Assembly (NCBI GenBank): GCA_030617815.1 | Contig: JAUWUS010000012.1 | Location: 1-39,201 of the forward strand | Reading direction: 5' to 3' | Source: Gammaproteobacteria bacterium | GTDB lineage: Bacteria > Pseudomonadota > Gammaproteobacteria > UBA6429 > Thiohalophilaceae | Length of the DNA: 39,201 nucleotides | Shown here: positions 12,987-22,133 of the stretch, one piece after another | How the letters are laid out: every line of letters starts with the position of its first letter | How positions within the stretch are numbered: position 1 is the stretch's first letter | Position numbers and translations under genes: made by a program | The notes under the pieces: model-generated | What the model was told of the DNA's origin: nothing | The model's input: only the letters and a program-made list of their open reading frames with translations | The model's database searches: none

Positions 12987-14201
12987 TTAAGGTTTAAGGT
13001 TTTCCGCAACAATCTCAACCCAATGCCGAACAGGTACAGTGCTTCCTGCATTCATGTGATGCAGGCAGCCAATATTTGCGGTGGCTATCATGTCGGGTTG
13101 ACCGACCATGAGGCCGGAGAGTCTTTGTTCACGAAGTTGTGCTGATAATTCAGGTTGAGTGATGGAATAGGTTCCGGCTGAGCCGCAGCATAGATGTTTA
13201 TCTTTTATGGTGCTGAGTTGATAACCACAGCTGGATAAAATATTTTCAATATTTAATGGCAGCTTTTGCGCGTGCTGCAAGGTGCAGGGGGTGTGCACGG
13301 CAATATTGAGGTTTTTATTTACATTTAATTTATTTTTTAATTTTTCAGTATTAATTATTTCGGTCAAATCAAATGTTTTATTTGCGATAATTTCAGCTTT
13401 ATTTTTATAGTGCTCATCATTACGCAACAAATGAGGATACTCTTTAAACATTGCGCCACAACCACTGGCAGTCATAACGATACCTTCAATATCATTATCA
13501 AACTCAGCGATTAAACGGTCAATATTATTTTTTATTATAACTAATGCTTTTTCTTCATCGGATAAATGTTGGTTGATAGCGCCGCAACAACCACTAAAGG
13601 AGACAAGTTCAATATCGAGTGCATCAAGTACTTTTCTTGTTGCATGGTTTATTTCAGGCGCAAGAGCGGGTTGGGCGCAACCATCCAGAATGAGCATTTT
13701 TGTTTTATGATTTTTTAACGAAAGTTTAGTGAGCCTGGTTTTAGCTGGAATTTGTTTTTTCAATATGCCCGGTAATACTGGACGAAATAACTGACCCGTT
13801 TGTAAAAGCACAGCAAAGCGTTTTGGAAAAGGTAAAATAAGTAATAATGTTTTTCGTAAAACTTTTTGCAATAGAGATCGTTTAACCCGTTTTTCAACTT
13901 CACTTCGGCCAATTTCAAGTAAGTGTCCATACTCGACCCCAGAAGGGCAGGTTGTTTCACAAGCACGACAGGTTAAACAGCGATCAAGATGATTAAGTGT
14001 TTCTTTGGTAACCGTATGGCCTTCGAGCATTTGTTTGATTAAATAAATGCGTCCGCGTGGCCCATCAAGTTCATCCCCCAATATTTGATAAGTCGGGCAG
14101 GTTGCAGTACAAAAACCACAGTGAACGCAACTGCGTAATATTTTATCGGCGAGTTGTCCCTTTTCGGACTGCAAAAAATCGTGTTTTATTTTTGTTTGCA
14201 T
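12987..14201 (-). CDS. glcF: Glycolate oxidase iron-sulfur subunit
   Basis: The 404-residue electron-transfer subunit of glycolate oxidase (GlcDEF), which oxidises glycolate to glyoxylate at the inner membrane and passes electrons to quinone. Two [4Fe-4S] ferredoxin motifs are present: C25, C28, C31 and C35-Pro, and C75, C78, C81 and C85-Pro. Two CCG domains follow, each with a cysteine-rich Cys-Cys-Gly motif (FSGCCGAIN and HLCCGSAGTYS), as in GlcF, LutA and heterodisulfide reductase subunits. Length and order match E. coli GlcF. It is the last gene of glcD-glcE-glcF, 20 bp after glcE. No glcC regulator, glcB malate synthase or glcA permease is in the window, so glyoxylate use must be encoded elsewhere. 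Confidence 0.93.
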   Translation of the reverse strand: MQTKIKHDFLQSEKGQLADKILRSCVHCGFCTATCPTYQILGDELDGPRGRIYLIKQMLEGHTVTKETLNHLDRCLTCRACETTCPSGVEYGHLLEIGRSEVEKRVKRSLLQKVLRKTLLLILPFPKRFAVLLQTGQLFRPVLPGILKKQIPAKTRLTKLSLKNHKTKMLILDGCAQPALAPEINHATRKVLDALDIELVSFSGCCGAINQHLSDEEKALVIIKNNIDRLIAEFDNDIEGIVMTASGCGAMFKEYPHLLRNDEHYKNKAEIIANKTFDLTEIINTEKLKNKLNVNKNLNIAVHTPCTLQHAQKLPLNIENILSSCGYQLSTIKDKHLCCGSAGTYSITQPELSAQLREQRLSGLMVGQPDMIATANIGCLHHMNAGSTVPVRHWVEIVAENLKP

Positions 14202-14221
14202 AGTGATGTTTAAATTAAAGG

Positions 14222-15313
14222 TTATAAATCTGAATAAAGTCGGCCGTAATTAAGAATGCCGCGAGGATCAAAACGCATTTTTAAATTAACATGCAGTTGT
14301 TTTATTTTTGCTGGCAGCGGCATGAAACAATCTTGCGCATTTTTTTCTGCTTTAACTTGATGTGTTCTAAACAGCATTGCAGAGCCACCTTGTTCAATCG
14401 CATGTTGCTGGATTTCTTCTGCTTTTTTGTCACTGTGTATCCAATACAATGCGCCGGCCCAGTCAATAAGACTATTTTCGTTTAAATCGATATTTGCAAT
14501 ATAGGGTACAGATAAACGCCATAATGGTTTATTGTTACTTTCCGTGAAAAATGAAAAAGTTTGTTCGTTAATTTCCTGCCAGAGTTTTTCAGCATGCAGC
14601 AGTGTTTCTCCACCTACTTTTTTTTGTGCGGAAGTCACTGCACTTAAAGCACCGCTTAAACGAACATAAAGTTTTTCATTTTCGTAGGTTAAAGCAGAAA
14701 GAGGTAAAGACGTTTGATTGAGTTTGTGCATTGTTATTAATGCATCTTGCTGTGACATAGCAATAACTTGAGTGGCTTCAGTGTTTGGTTTGGGTAAGAC
14801 TTTAATCGAAATTTCCAGTAGCAATCCTAATGTACCTAAAGCACCGACCATTAAACGCGAGACATCATAACCGGCAACGTTTTTCATTACTTGTCCGCCA
14901 AAGGACATGACATCACCTTTGCCGGAAATAATCTTGCTGCCTAAGACAAAGTCGCGCGCGGAGCCGGTAAAAGGACGACGCGATCCAGATAAACCTGTTG
15001 CAATGGCTCCACCTAAGGTTGCATGTTCACCAAAATGAGGGGGGTCAAACGGTAGCATTTGATTATTTTCTGCGAGCAACGCTTCTATTTCTTTTAAGGG
15101 GGTACCCGCGCGTGCAGTAATAACCAGTTCACTGGGTTCGTAACTAATAATGCCCTGATGAATACGTGTTTCTATCACGTTGGTTTTTTTTGCGTTCGAT
15201 TTGTTGCCATAAAAATGTTTAGTGTTGCCACCAACAATTTTTAACGCGGTTTTATCATTGAATGCTGCACGCACATGATCTTGCAATTCCCGGGTTCTGT
15301 TCATTGTTTCCAT
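14222..15313 (-). CDS. glcE: Glycolate oxidase FAD-binding subunit
   Basis: A 363-residue subunit of glycolate oxidase with an FAD-binding type 4 domain (about 1-180). Visible motifs are KIVGGNTKHFYG at about 20-31, the ATLGGAIATGLSGSRRPF flavin segment near 103-120, and MSFGGQVMKNVAGYDVSRLM with the typical NVAGYD sequence. The shorter C-terminal domain distinguishes it from GlcD. It starts 2 bp after the glcD stop, so translation is almost certainly coupled, and ends 20 bp before glcF. The end of the protein (PRGILNYGRLY) keeps the family's GRLY signature. The first ATG and another three codons later are both possible starts. Confidence 0.92.
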   Translation of the reverse strand: METMNRTRELQDHVRAAFNDKTALKIVGGNTKHFYGNKSNAKKTNVIETRIHQGIISYEPSELVITARAGTPLKEIEALLAENNQMLPFDPPHFGEHATLGGAIATGLSGSRRPFTGSARDFVLGSKIISGKGDVMSFGGQVMKNVAGYDVSRLMVGALGTLGLLLEISIKVLPKPNTEATQVIAMSQQDALITMHKLNQTSLPLSALTYENEKLYVRLSGALSAVTSAQKKVGGETLLHAEKLWQEINEQTFSFFTESNNKPLWRLSVPYIANIDLNENSLIDWAGALYWIHSDKKAEEIQQHAIEQGGSAMLFRTHQVKAEKNAQDCFMPLPAKIKQLHVNLKMRFDPRGILNYGRLYSDL

Positions 15314-15315
15314 TA

Positions 15316-16788
15316 TTAAAAACGTTCCAGTTCAGGATGAGGAAGCAAACCATCATGCACATGCATGCCGCCAAGTTCTGCACAGCGATGTAAAGTTGGC
15401 ACAGCTTTACCCGGATTAAGTAATTCTTGTGGATCAAACGAATGTTTAATGTCATGAAAAATTTGTAATTCAAGAGATTTAAACTGTACACACATTTGGT
15501 CAATTTTTTCTTTACCAACACCGTGTTCACCCGTAATGGTGCCACCCGCTTTAACACAGAGCTCAAGAATTTTTCCGCCAAATTCTTCGGTTCGTTCTAG
15601 TTCGCCTTCGATATTTGCATCATAAAGAATGAGTGGGTGTAAGTTGCCATCACCGGCATGAAAAACATTCGCAACGAGTAAATTATATTCTTTGGATAAG
15701 TCACTAATTTTTTGTAATATAAAGGGCAGTTGATGACGAGGAATAGTGCCGTCCATACAATAGTAATCAGGTGAAATACGACCCACTGCGGGGAAAGCCG
15801 ATTTGCGACCTAACCAGAGTTTTAAACGTTCTGCTGTATTTTGTGAGGTGCGTAAACTGGTTGCGCCTTTTTGCGTTAATAAATTTTCGACAAACTGAAT
15901 TTGTTCTGTGACTTCTTCGTTTGTGCCATCAAGTTCACAAAGTAATATTGCTTCGGCATCAACGGGGTAGCCTGCATGAGCATAATCTTCTGCAGCACAG
16001 ATAGCGGGGTTGTCCATCATTTCTAAACCGGCAGGAATAATGCCTTCGGCAATAATGGCGCCAACGGCTTCACCAGCTTTAACCACATCATCAAATGCAG
16101 CAAGAATAACCTGGGCTTGTTCAGGTCGAGGTAAAAGTTTAACTATGACTTCAACAATGATACCTAACATACCTTCCGAGCCGGTCATTAACGCAAGTAA
16201 ATCATAACCGGGAGTATCTAACGCCTGAGAGCCAATGGTAATTAACTCTCCATCAATTGTAATAATTTTAAGTTGTAAAATATTGTGTACGGTTAAACCA
16301 TATTTTAAACAATGCACACCACCCGCATTTTCTGCCACATTGCCGCCAATGGTGCAGGCAATTTGCGAGGAGGGATCAGGTGCATAATATAGATTAAATT
16401 TTTCCACTGCTTCTGAAATGGCCAGGTTTCGCACACCAGGTTCAACGGTTGCGCTGCGGTTGGCAGGATTAATATCAAGGATACGGTTAAACTTTGCCAA
16501 ACTAAGTAACAGGCCATTGGCTAAGGGCAAAGCACCACCGGAAAGTCCGGTACCGGCACCGCGGGCAACAACGGGTACGCCTTCTTTATGACATAAACGG
16601 ATGATAGTTTGTACTTGTTCTATTGATTCAGGTAAAACAACCATCCACGGTTTTTGCTGGTAAGCGGTTAATCCATCGCTTTCATAGGGGATTGTTTGTT
16701 CCGGGGTTTCCAATATGCATGTCTTGGGTAAAACCTGGTGCAATTGTTTACGCAGAGATTTTCGATTGTCTTTTGTGGCGCGGGTCAT
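15316..16788 (-). CDS. glcD: Glycolate oxidase subunit D, FAD-linked
   Basis: About 490 residues: the catalytic flavoprotein of glycolate oxidase, related to D-lactate dehydrogenases. Motifs include the family's IPYESDGLTAY near the N-terminus, VVARGAGTGLSGGALP in the FAD pocket, CTIGGNVAENAGGVHCLKYG, and in the C-terminal domain NVFHAGDGNLHPLI and GGTITGEHGVGKEK, with the histidines that hold the metal/substrate region. Two further in-frame starts lie upstream (16806 and 16839). The start at 16788 was preferred because it gives the usual family N-terminus and leaves more room for the divergent hslR promoter, but no start has a strong Shine-Dalgarno. It is the first gene of glcDEF. Confidence 0.92.
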   Translation of the reverse strand: MTRATKDNRKSLRKQLHQVLPKTCILETPEQTIPYESDGLTAYQQKPWMVVLPESIEQVQTIIRLCHKEGVPVVARGAGTGLSGGALPLANGLLLSLAKFNRILDINPANRSATVEPGVRNLAISEAVEKFNLYYAPDPSSQIACTIGGNVAENAGGVHCLKYGLTVHNILQLKIITIDGELITIGSQALDTPGYDLLALMTGSEGMLGIIVEVIVKLLPRPEQAQVILAAFDDVVKAGEAVGAIIAEGIIPAGLEMMDNPAICAAEDYAHAGYPVDAEAILLCELDGTNEEVTEQIQFVENLLTQKGATSLRTSQNTAERLKLWLGRKSAFPAVGRISPDYYCMDGTIPRHQLPFILQKISDLSKEYNLLVANVFHAGDGNLHPLILYDANIEGELERTEEFGGKILELCVKAGGTITGEHGVGKEKIDQMCVQFKSLELQIFHDIKHSFDPQELLNPGKAVPTLHRCAELGGMHVHDGLLPHPELERF

Positions 16789-16864
16789 GCGACAATGATA
16801 CCGCATGAAAATAAAATTCTCAGCACAGTACTCAAGCATTTATCTTTTTTAGAATAATACTTAC

Positions 16865-17281
16865 ATGATGAACAAAAAAATAGAAAAAGAACCAATAAAA
16901 ACCCGACTTGATAAGTGGTTATGGGCAGCTCGTTTTTATAAAACCCGTCATTTAGCAGCGGAAGCCATTAATGGCGGTCATGTGCATCTTAACGGCCATC
17001 GCATTAAACCCTCACGAGTGATACAGGTTAACGATGAGTTAAGCATTCAAAAAACACCGTTTACTTTTGAAATAACAGTTGCAGGTTTAAGTATTCGGCG
17101 AGGTCCTGCCAAAGAGGCGCAACTGCTTTATGTTGAAAGTGAGGAGAGTATTCAAAAACGGGAAACGTTAGCCGAACAACGAAAACTCAATGCGGCACAA
17201 TTCCCTCATGCAGAGCGTCGCCCGGATAAAAGAGACAGACGACGAATTATTCGTTTTAAAAATGTTAACCGAGAAAACTGA
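16865..17281 (+). CDS. hslR: Ribosome-associated heat shock protein Hsp15 (S4 domain)
   Basis: A 138-residue RNA-binding protein. Hsp15 binds free 50S subunits that carry nascent-chain tRNA and helps recycle stalled ribosomes. The S4 RNA-binding domain covers about 13-75: [19 protein letters not shown], then [20 protein letters not shown] and NDELSIQ. The highly basic C-terminus ([19 protein letters not shown]) is as in the family. The last base of its stop codon region overlaps the ATG of the next gene (TGATG), so the Nudix gene is translationally coupled. It is divergent from glcD. Two consecutive ATG codons are possible starts. Confidence 0.92.
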   Translation: MMNKKIEKEPIKTRLDKWLWAARFYKTRHLAAEAINGGHVHLNGHRIKPSRVIQVNDELSIQKTPFTFEITVAGLSIRRGPAKEAQLLYVESEESIQKRETLAEQRKLNAAQFPHAERRPDKRDRRRIIRFKNVNREN

Positions 17282-17748
17282 TGCCAGATAACCGAGCCAC
17301 AAATTATAAACCACGTACTCCCTTACTTGCTGTTGATGCCATCATTGAATTGCTGGATCAACCCGGGCGACCTATTGTTTTGATTGAGCGAAAAAATCCA
17401 CCTTATGGTTGGGCGATCCCTGGTGGTTTTATGGATGTGGGTGAACGTTTAGAAACAGCGGCAATCCGTGAGGCAAAGGAAGAGGTGTGTCTGGACGTGA
17501 CTCTGACAGCGTTATTAGGTATGTATTCCGATCCAAAACGGGATGATCGAGGTCATACTGTTACCGCGGTTTATGTGGCTGAAGCCAAAGGCCAGCCGCA
17601 AGCGGCGGATGATGCTAAAAATCTGGCGGTATTTAATTTAGATAATTTGCCAGATGAGCTGGCTTTTGATCATAAGCAAGTGCTTGAGGATTATAGACAG
17701 TTTCGGGAAACAGGGCAGGTGGCTAGTCTGAATGTTCCAAAATTATAA
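17281..17748 (+). CDS. NUDIX hydrolase
   Basis: A 155-residue hydrolase of nucleoside-diphosphate-linked compounds. The Nudix box lies at 49-71 ([13 protein letters not shown] then REAKEEVCL), with the catalytic Glu residues present. The glycine near the end of the box (REUXEEXGU) is replaced by Cys70, a common variant. The preceding [10 protein letters not shown] is the usual lead-in. The substrate cannot be read from the sequence; the general form resembles ADP-ribose or 8-oxo-dGTP type hydrolases. The start overlaps the hslR stop by one base. A CACAGAG-type inverted repeat begins just after the stop. Confidence 0.88.
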   Translation: MPDNRATNYKPRTPLLAVDAIIELLDQPGRPIVLIERKNPPYGWAIPGGFMDVGERLETAAIREAKEEVCLDVTLTALLGMYSDPKRDDRGHTVTAVYVAEAKGQPQAADDAKNLAVFNLDNLPDELAFDHKQVLEDYRQFRETGQVASLNVPKL

Positions 17749-17750
17749 AC

Positions 17751-17905
17751 TTGAACCACAGAGAACACAGGGTTACACAGAGGTTTTTAATATAAAATCA
17801 TGAGAGAGATTCCAGATTTATTTTTCAATAAAACTTATTTTAAAACGGAAATCTATATTTAAATCAATTTTTTCTCTGTGTACCTCCGAGACCTCTGTGG
17901 TTCAA
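17751..17905. repeat. CACAGAG-type inverted repeat, copy 1
   Basis: The ends TTGAACCACAGAG (17751-17763) and CTCTGTGGTTCAA are exact complements, and the inner parts (ACACAGAGG and CTCTGTGTACCTCCGAGACC) pair imperfectly around an A/T-rich centre of about 100 bp. Related to the copy at 18411-18490. It lies between the Nudix gene and the thioredoxin gene and has no coding capacity. It resembles small palindromic (MITE-like or REP-like) elements common in proteobacterial spacers. Confidence 0.75.
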
Positions 17906-18013
17906 TCTCTTTTACCCTTGAAGCTCGCATATTTATCCCTAAATAGTTAAAATATAAGTATTCCCTAATGTTAATTTTAATTTCAGTCTGATTTAATTCT
18001 GGCGGAGGCTCAC

Positions 18014-18388
18014 ATGGCAACAGTAGATTTAACTAACAGTAATTTCAAAGAAACGATCGATAATAATGATTTTATTATTCTGGATTTTTGGGCACCGTGG
18101 TGCGGTCCTTGTAAACAGTTCGGCCCTGTTTTTACTGAAATTTCAGAAAAGCATCCTGATATTGTTTTTGCAAAAATTAATACTGAAGATGAGCAGGAAA
18201 TTGGCGCGATGATGAATATTCGTTCAATTCCTACTTTAATGATTTTGCGTGACCAGGTTGTGCTTTATTCAGAAGCCGGTGCATTACCTGCGGCTGGATT
18301 AGAAGATATTATTGCAAAAGCTAAGTCACTGGACATGGCTGAAGTGCATAAACAAATCGCTGAAGAACAAGCTAAAGCGCAGGCTTAA
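18014..18388 (+). CDS. Thioredoxin family protein
   Basis: A 124-residue cytoplasmic thiol-disulfide protein. The thioredoxin active site WCGPC is at 29-33 within LDFWAPWCGPCKQF, and the cis-proline loop is RSIPTLMI. The last 20 residues (about 105-124, EVHKQIAEEQAKAQA) extend beyond the standard fold as a helical tail. There is no signal peptide, so it acts in the cytoplasm. A strong Shine-Dalgarno (GGCGGAGG) precedes the ATG. The gene stands alone between two copies of the same inverted repeat. Whether it is the main thioredoxin or a side paralogue cannot be told here. Confidence 0.92.
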   Translation: MATVDLTNSNFKETIDNNDFIILDFWAPWCGPCKQFGPVFTEISEKHPDIVFAKINTEDEQEIGAMMNIRSIPTLMILRDQVVLYSEAGALPAAGLEDIIAKAKSLDMAEVHKQIAEEQAKAQA

Positions 18389-18410
18389 TTAAAGACTAAA
18401 AGAAAATTTT

Positions 18411-18490
18411 TACCACAGAGGTCACGGAGGTTCACAGAGGAAAGATAGGCTAAATAAAAACTCTGTGTACCTCTGAGACCTCCGTGGTTA
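18411..18490. repeat. CACAGAG-type inverted repeat, copy 2
   Basis: TACCACAGAGGTCACGGAGG at the left pairs with ACCTCTGAGACCTCCGTGG at the right with a few mismatches, leaving a 20-bp centre. It is a shorter member of the family at 17751-17905. It fills the space between the convergent thioredoxin and moeA genes, where a stem-loop could end transcription from both sides, although no T-run is seen. Confidence 0.7.
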
Positions 18491-18502
18491 AAGATTTGAT
18501 CT

Positions 18503-19762
18503 TTACATTAACCCACGGAAAGGTTGTACATCAACTAACGTTCCGGCTTCTACGTTGCCCCAGTCTTGAGGCAATATAATAAAACAATTCGCTTTACTCA
18601 TTCCACTTAAAACATGGCTTGCTTGCATGCCGATGCTTTCGACCACGAGTTCACCTTGTTCATTAGTTTGTAAAATACCACGTTGAAAATCTGTACGTCC
18701 CGGTGTTTTGCGCAAGTCTGTCTTACAAGCAACTTTAACAACCGTTGCTTTGGTTATATTTAATCCCATCATAGTTTTTAAAGTGGGCAGGGCAAATTGA
18801 TAAAAAGTGGCCATTACTGAAACAGGGTTACCAGGCAGGCCAAAAAATACCGCGTCATCAACAAATCCAAATGCGAGCGGTTTGCCGGGTTTCATGGCGA
18901 TTTTCCAAAAATCCACTTTGCCTAGTTTATCGAGTGTTTCTTTAACGTAATCAGCTTCGCCTACTGAAACACCGCCAGAAGTGACAATAGCATCCGCATT
19001 TTTTGCGGCCTGTTTAAAAGCGTCTTCAACGGCCTGGCGATCATCTGGAATGATGCCCATATCGATCAATTCAACCCCCAGGTTTTTTAACATGCCAAAA
19101 ATCGTATAACGGTTACTGTCGTAAATTTGGCCTTCCTCTAATGTTTCATCGACATTACGTAATTCATCGCCGGTAGAGAAAAAGGCAACACGTATTTGTT
19201 TTTGCACGGTGACTTCGGCAATACCCAGCGAAGCAAGCACACCTAATTCTGCGGGTGTGAGTTGTTGGCCGGGTTTTAAAACGGTATCACCGTCTTTAAT
19301 GTCTTCACCAATATGGCGCACATTTTCATTTTTACAGTGACCGGATTTAATGGTCACCGCATTTCCATTGACCTGAACTTGCTCTTGCATGATCACGGTA
19401 TCGGTACCGTTGGCGATTTGTGCACCTGTCATAATGCGAACACATTCACCTGATTTAACTTTACCCTCAAATGGAATACCGGCGAAAGATTTCCCAACTA
19501 GCGTTAATGTGTTTTCACCCGAAGAGGGTAAGTCAGCGGAATTAAACGCATAGCCATCCATCGCGGAGTTTGCATAAGGAGGAACGTTGATTGTTGAAAT
19601 TATTTCTTTTGCTAAAACACGATTTAAAGCATCACGAAGAGCAACGACTTCTGTTTCTTGTGTTTTTTTAACGGCACTCGTCATGCGGTTAATTGCTTCG
19701 TTTACGTTAAGCCAGGGTGTTTGTGGTTTATCGCAAGAAGTAACAGGGATAGATTTGTTCAT
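18503..19762 (-). CDS. moeA: Molybdopterin molybdenumtransferase
   Basis: The 419-residue MoeA inserts molybdate into adenylylated molybdopterin in the last step of molybdenum cofactor synthesis. Family features are INVPPYANSAMDGYAF (about 57-72), RIMTGAQIANGTDTVIMQE, the MoCF_biosynth domain motif TSGGVSVGEADYV (about 255-270) with its Gly-Gly and Asp, and FFGLPGNPVSVM (about 305-316). The C-terminal domain IV is complete. It follows mobA after 36 bp, so the two cofactor genes are cotranscribed. Molybdoenzymes that would use the cofactor are not in the window. Confidence 0.94.
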   Translation of the reverse strand: MNKSIPVTSCDKPQTPWLNVNEAINRMTSAVKKTQETEVVALRDALNRVLAKEIISTINVPPYANSAMDGYAFNSADLPSSGENTLTLVGKSFAGIPFEGKVKSGECVRIMTGAQIANGTDTVIMQEQVQVNGNAVTIKSGHCKNENVRHIGEDIKDGDTVLKPGQQLTPAELGVLASLGIAEVTVQKQIRVAFFSTGDELRNVDETLEEGQIYDSNRYTIFGMLKNLGVELIDMGIIPDDRQAVEDAFKQAAKNADAIVTSGGVSVGEADYVKETLDKLGKVDFWKIAMKPGKPLAFGFVDDAVFFGLPGNPVSVMATFYQFALPTLKTMMGLNITKATVVKVACKTDLRKTPGRTDFQRGILQTNEQGELVVESIGMQASHVLSGMSKANCFIILPQDWGNVEAGTLVDVQPFRGLM

Positions 19763-19798
19763 TGGCTAAACTCTATTAAGTTAAAAAGTTAAATTATA

Positions 19799-20401
19799 TT
19801 ATCGCATAACTGAGTCGAAATATTTCTCAGCGTTGTTAAGTTCTTCCTGAGTATTGATGTTGATAAAAGCGTCAGCTTGATCTGAAAAGTCCACAATAGT
19901 GTGGGGTTGTTGTTGCATCCATACCCGGGTTTTACGTTCACCTTTTTGCAGAAAGTCTTTTAAAGAGCTTTCCAGACTTTTATGAATTAAAGAGAATGTA
20001 GGTTGCAACCGCTCGCCATCGTGCGCTATGGCAATTTTGTTATCCTCAATATTCTGAATTAAACGCTGGGCAAGATCGTCAGCAATAAAAGGGCTATCAG
20101 CAGGAATGGTTAATAACCATTCGCTTTGGCACTGTTGTAACGCTTTTAAAATACCGGCGAGTGGGCCGGCAAAGTCACTGATTTCATCCTTATAAACGGA
20201 AAAACCTAAATCTGTGTAGACGTCTAAATTTCGATTTGCACTAATAATTATTTCGGTGACCTGCGGTTTAATACGGTTAATAACGTGTTGTATTAGCGAT
20301 ATTTGCTGGAGTTGGATTAAACCTTTATCAAGCCCACCGAGCCGTGAGCCCTGGCCTCCCGCGAGGATAACGGCTGTAAGATTTTGTGTTTTTGTTGGCA
20401 T
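19799..20401 (-). CDS. mobA: Molybdenum cofactor guanylyltransferase
   Basis: A 200-residue nucleotidyltransferase that joins GMP to molybdenum cofactor, giving the bis-MGD form used by the DMSO reductase family. The N-terminal nucleotide-binding motif is AVILAGGQGSRLGGLDKGLI (about 10-28), with the signature LAGGxGxR and the Lys that contacts GTP. LTIPADSPFI (about 97-106) carries the metal-binding Asp. The length is normal. It is the first gene of mobA-moeA on the minus strand, divergent from the His-rich lipoprotein gene. Upstream of its ATG there is no strong Shine-Dalgarno. Confidence 0.93.
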   Translation of the reverse strand: MPTKTQNLTAVILAGGQGSRLGGLDKGLIQLQQISLIQHVINRIKPQVTEIIISANRNLDVYTDLGFSVYKDEISDFAGPLAGILKALQQCQSEWLLTIPADSPFIADDLAQRLIQNIEDNKIAIAHDGERLQPTFSLIHKSLESSLKDFLQKGERKTRVWMQQQPHTIVDFSDQADAFININTQEELNNAEKYFDSVMR

Positions 20402-20543
20402 ATTGAGATATTGTTGTGGATTTTGGCAGATTATAGCGAAAAAAAGCGATATAAATGGTTAAAGGTGGAATTTAATACTAAAAATTTACCCTGTATGAAG
20501 CTGATAATATATAGTGTAAAGAGTTCTGATTAGGATATAAATT

Positions 20544-20999
20544 ATGAAACAAGTTGTATTTTTGAGTGTGTTGAGTCTTTTTTTATTCACAGGTTGTCAT
20601 GGTGTTGGCGGCGGCGTCAGGGTTGATGCAGGTTCTCATAGCCATGCACCACCGTCACATGCTCCGGCACACGGTCGACGTGATCATTATCGATATAATT
20701 ATTACCCCACTGCAGAATTTTATTTTGATACGGGTCGTAATATGTATTTTTATCTGGACTCAAGAGGACGATGGTCTTTTTCAGTAAATCTGCCTCTTCA
20801 TTTACGTAGTCATTTACATGATGGTTATGTTGAAATTGAAATGGAATATGATCGTCCTTATTTGCGACACAAAGATCATAAAAACAAATATAAGAAACAT
20901 AAATATAAGAACAAGAAAAAGAAACCTCATAATAAGCATGATAAACATAGAGATAATGACGATGATCGTCACGAGGAGGGGGAAAGATATCATTATTGA
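20544..20999 (+). CDS. Histidine-rich putative lipoprotein
   Basis: A 151-residue exported protein. A lipoprotein signal peptide ends in LFTGC, so Cys18 is the likely lipidated residue. Next comes a His/Ala/Pro-rich stretch (SHSHAPPSHAPAHGRRDHYR, about 32-51). A central domain (about 52-105, with YPTAEFYFDTGRNMYFYLD) looks beta-rich. The last 40 residues are almost all Lys, His, Asn and Asp. The His clusters suggest binding of Zn, Ni or Cu, or periplasmic metal buffering, but no known domain is seen. It is convergent with queG, with only two bases between the stop codons. Function unknown. Confidence 0.8.
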   Translation: MKQVVFLSVLSLFLFTGCHGVGGGVRVDAGSHSHAPPSHAPAHGRRDHYRYNYYPTAEFYFDTGRNMYFYLDSRGRWSFSVNLPLHLRSHLHDGYVEIEMEYDRPYLRHKDHKNKYKKHKYKNKKKKPHNKHDKHRDNDDDRHEEGERYHY

Positions 21000-21001
21000 G
21001 A

Positions 21002-22114
21002 CTAATTTTTTACCTTTTCGTGTTGTTGTAATGCCCATTCAATATGTTCTTTAACAAGAACTGAACTAGAATGCAGTTTTTCTTTTAGTGCTGTAATAAT
21101 ATTTGTATTCGTGTTGTTTGTATTTTCTCCTGCTATGTTACCAAGGGCAACGGCAATATTTCTTAACCAGCGTTCGTGACCAATGCGCCGGATAGCAGTA
21201 CCCTCGGTTTTACTGAGAAACGTTTTTTCATCCCAGTTGAAAAGTTCAAGCAAGGTTACATCGTCTAAACTATGCCGTGGCATAAAATCTGTTTCAGGTG
21301 AATCAGTGGCGAATCGGTTCCAGGGACAACAAAGCTGGCAATCATCACAACCATAAATACGGTTTCCCATTAGCGGGCGAAGGGTTTCAGGTATTGCTCC
21401 TTTTAGTTCAATGGTTAAATACGAAATACATAAACGTGCATCAACCACATAAGGTTTGATGATTGCCCTGGTTGGACAAACATCAATACAGGTTTGACAG
21501 GTGCCGCAATGTTTTTCCGCAGGGCTATCGATGGGCAAGGGAAGATCGGTATAAATTTCGCCAAGAAAAAACCATGAGCCGGCATCTTTGTTTAACAAGT
21601 TGCTGTGTTTACCAATCCAGCCGAGGCCGGCTTTTTCAGCCAGGGGCTTTTCCATTACCGGCGCACTATCGACAAAAACACGATAGCCAAAAGGTCCAAT
21701 TTCATTTTCAATTTTTGTTGATAATTTTTGTAAGCGTTTACGCAAAACTTTATGGTAATCACGGCCTAAAGCATAACGGGAAATATAGGCCTTGCCTGAA
21801 TCAGCAAGAACGGATTCAGCTTTAATAATGTCGGGTGGCCAATAATCCATGCGACCAGTAATAACCCGGTGGGTACCGGCGATAAGTTCAGCAGGACGTG
21901 TTCTCTTGGTACCATGTTGAGTCATCCAGTCCATATCGCCATGACAACCTTGTTCCAGCCAGTTGGTTAAGGTTTTTTCTGCCTGATTTAGTTTTGTATC
22001 AGTGATCGCTATTTCCTGAAAGCCCAGTTCTTTGCCCCAGATTTTTATTTGTCGGGCTAATCTGACAAGTTGCTCTTTATTATATAGACTGGACTGATTC
22101 TGAATTTTATTCAT
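21002..22114 (-). CDS. queG: Epoxyqueuosine reductase
   Basis: About 370 residues. QueG uses cobalamin and two [4Fe-4S] clusters to reduce epoxyqueuosine to queuosine in tRNA. The start at 22114 was chosen because the in-frame ATGs further upstream lie within the divergent nnr gene. Family motifs: CGTCQTCIDVCPTRAI and YGCDDCQLCCPWN supply the cluster cysteines, MDWMTQHGTKRTRP and AYISRYALGRDYHKVLRKRL form the N-terminal half, and IGKHSNLLNKDAGSWFFLGE lies between. The C-terminal region has HEAT-like residues (VALGNIAGE, HIEWALQQH). It is divergent from nnr with about 20 bp between starts. Confidence 0.93.
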   Translation of the reverse strand: MNKIQNQSSLYNKEQLVRLARQIKIWGKELGFQEIAITDTKLNQAEKTLTNWLEQGCHGDMDWMTQHGTKRTRPAELIAGTHRVITGRMDYWPPDIIKAESVLADSGKAYISRYALGRDYHKVLRKRLQKLSTKIENEIGPFGYRVFVDSAPVMEKPLAEKAGLGWIGKHSNLLNKDAGSWFFLGEIYTDLPLPIDSPAEKHCGTCQTCIDVCPTRAIIKPYVVDARLCISYLTIELKGAIPETLRPLMGNRIYGCDDCQLCCPWNRFATDSPETDFMPRHSLDDVTLLELFNWDEKTFLSKTEGTAIRRIGHERWLRNIAVALGNIAGENTNNTNTNIITALKEKLHSSSVLVKEHIEWALQQHEKVKN

Positions 22115-22133
22115 ACAGGCTATGATAACGCGC

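Noticed and set aside
20814-21054. Ile/Met-rich frames opposite or beside the lipoprotein end
   Set aside because: They are frame shadows of the Lys/His/Asp-rich tail codons and lack ribosome-binding sites.
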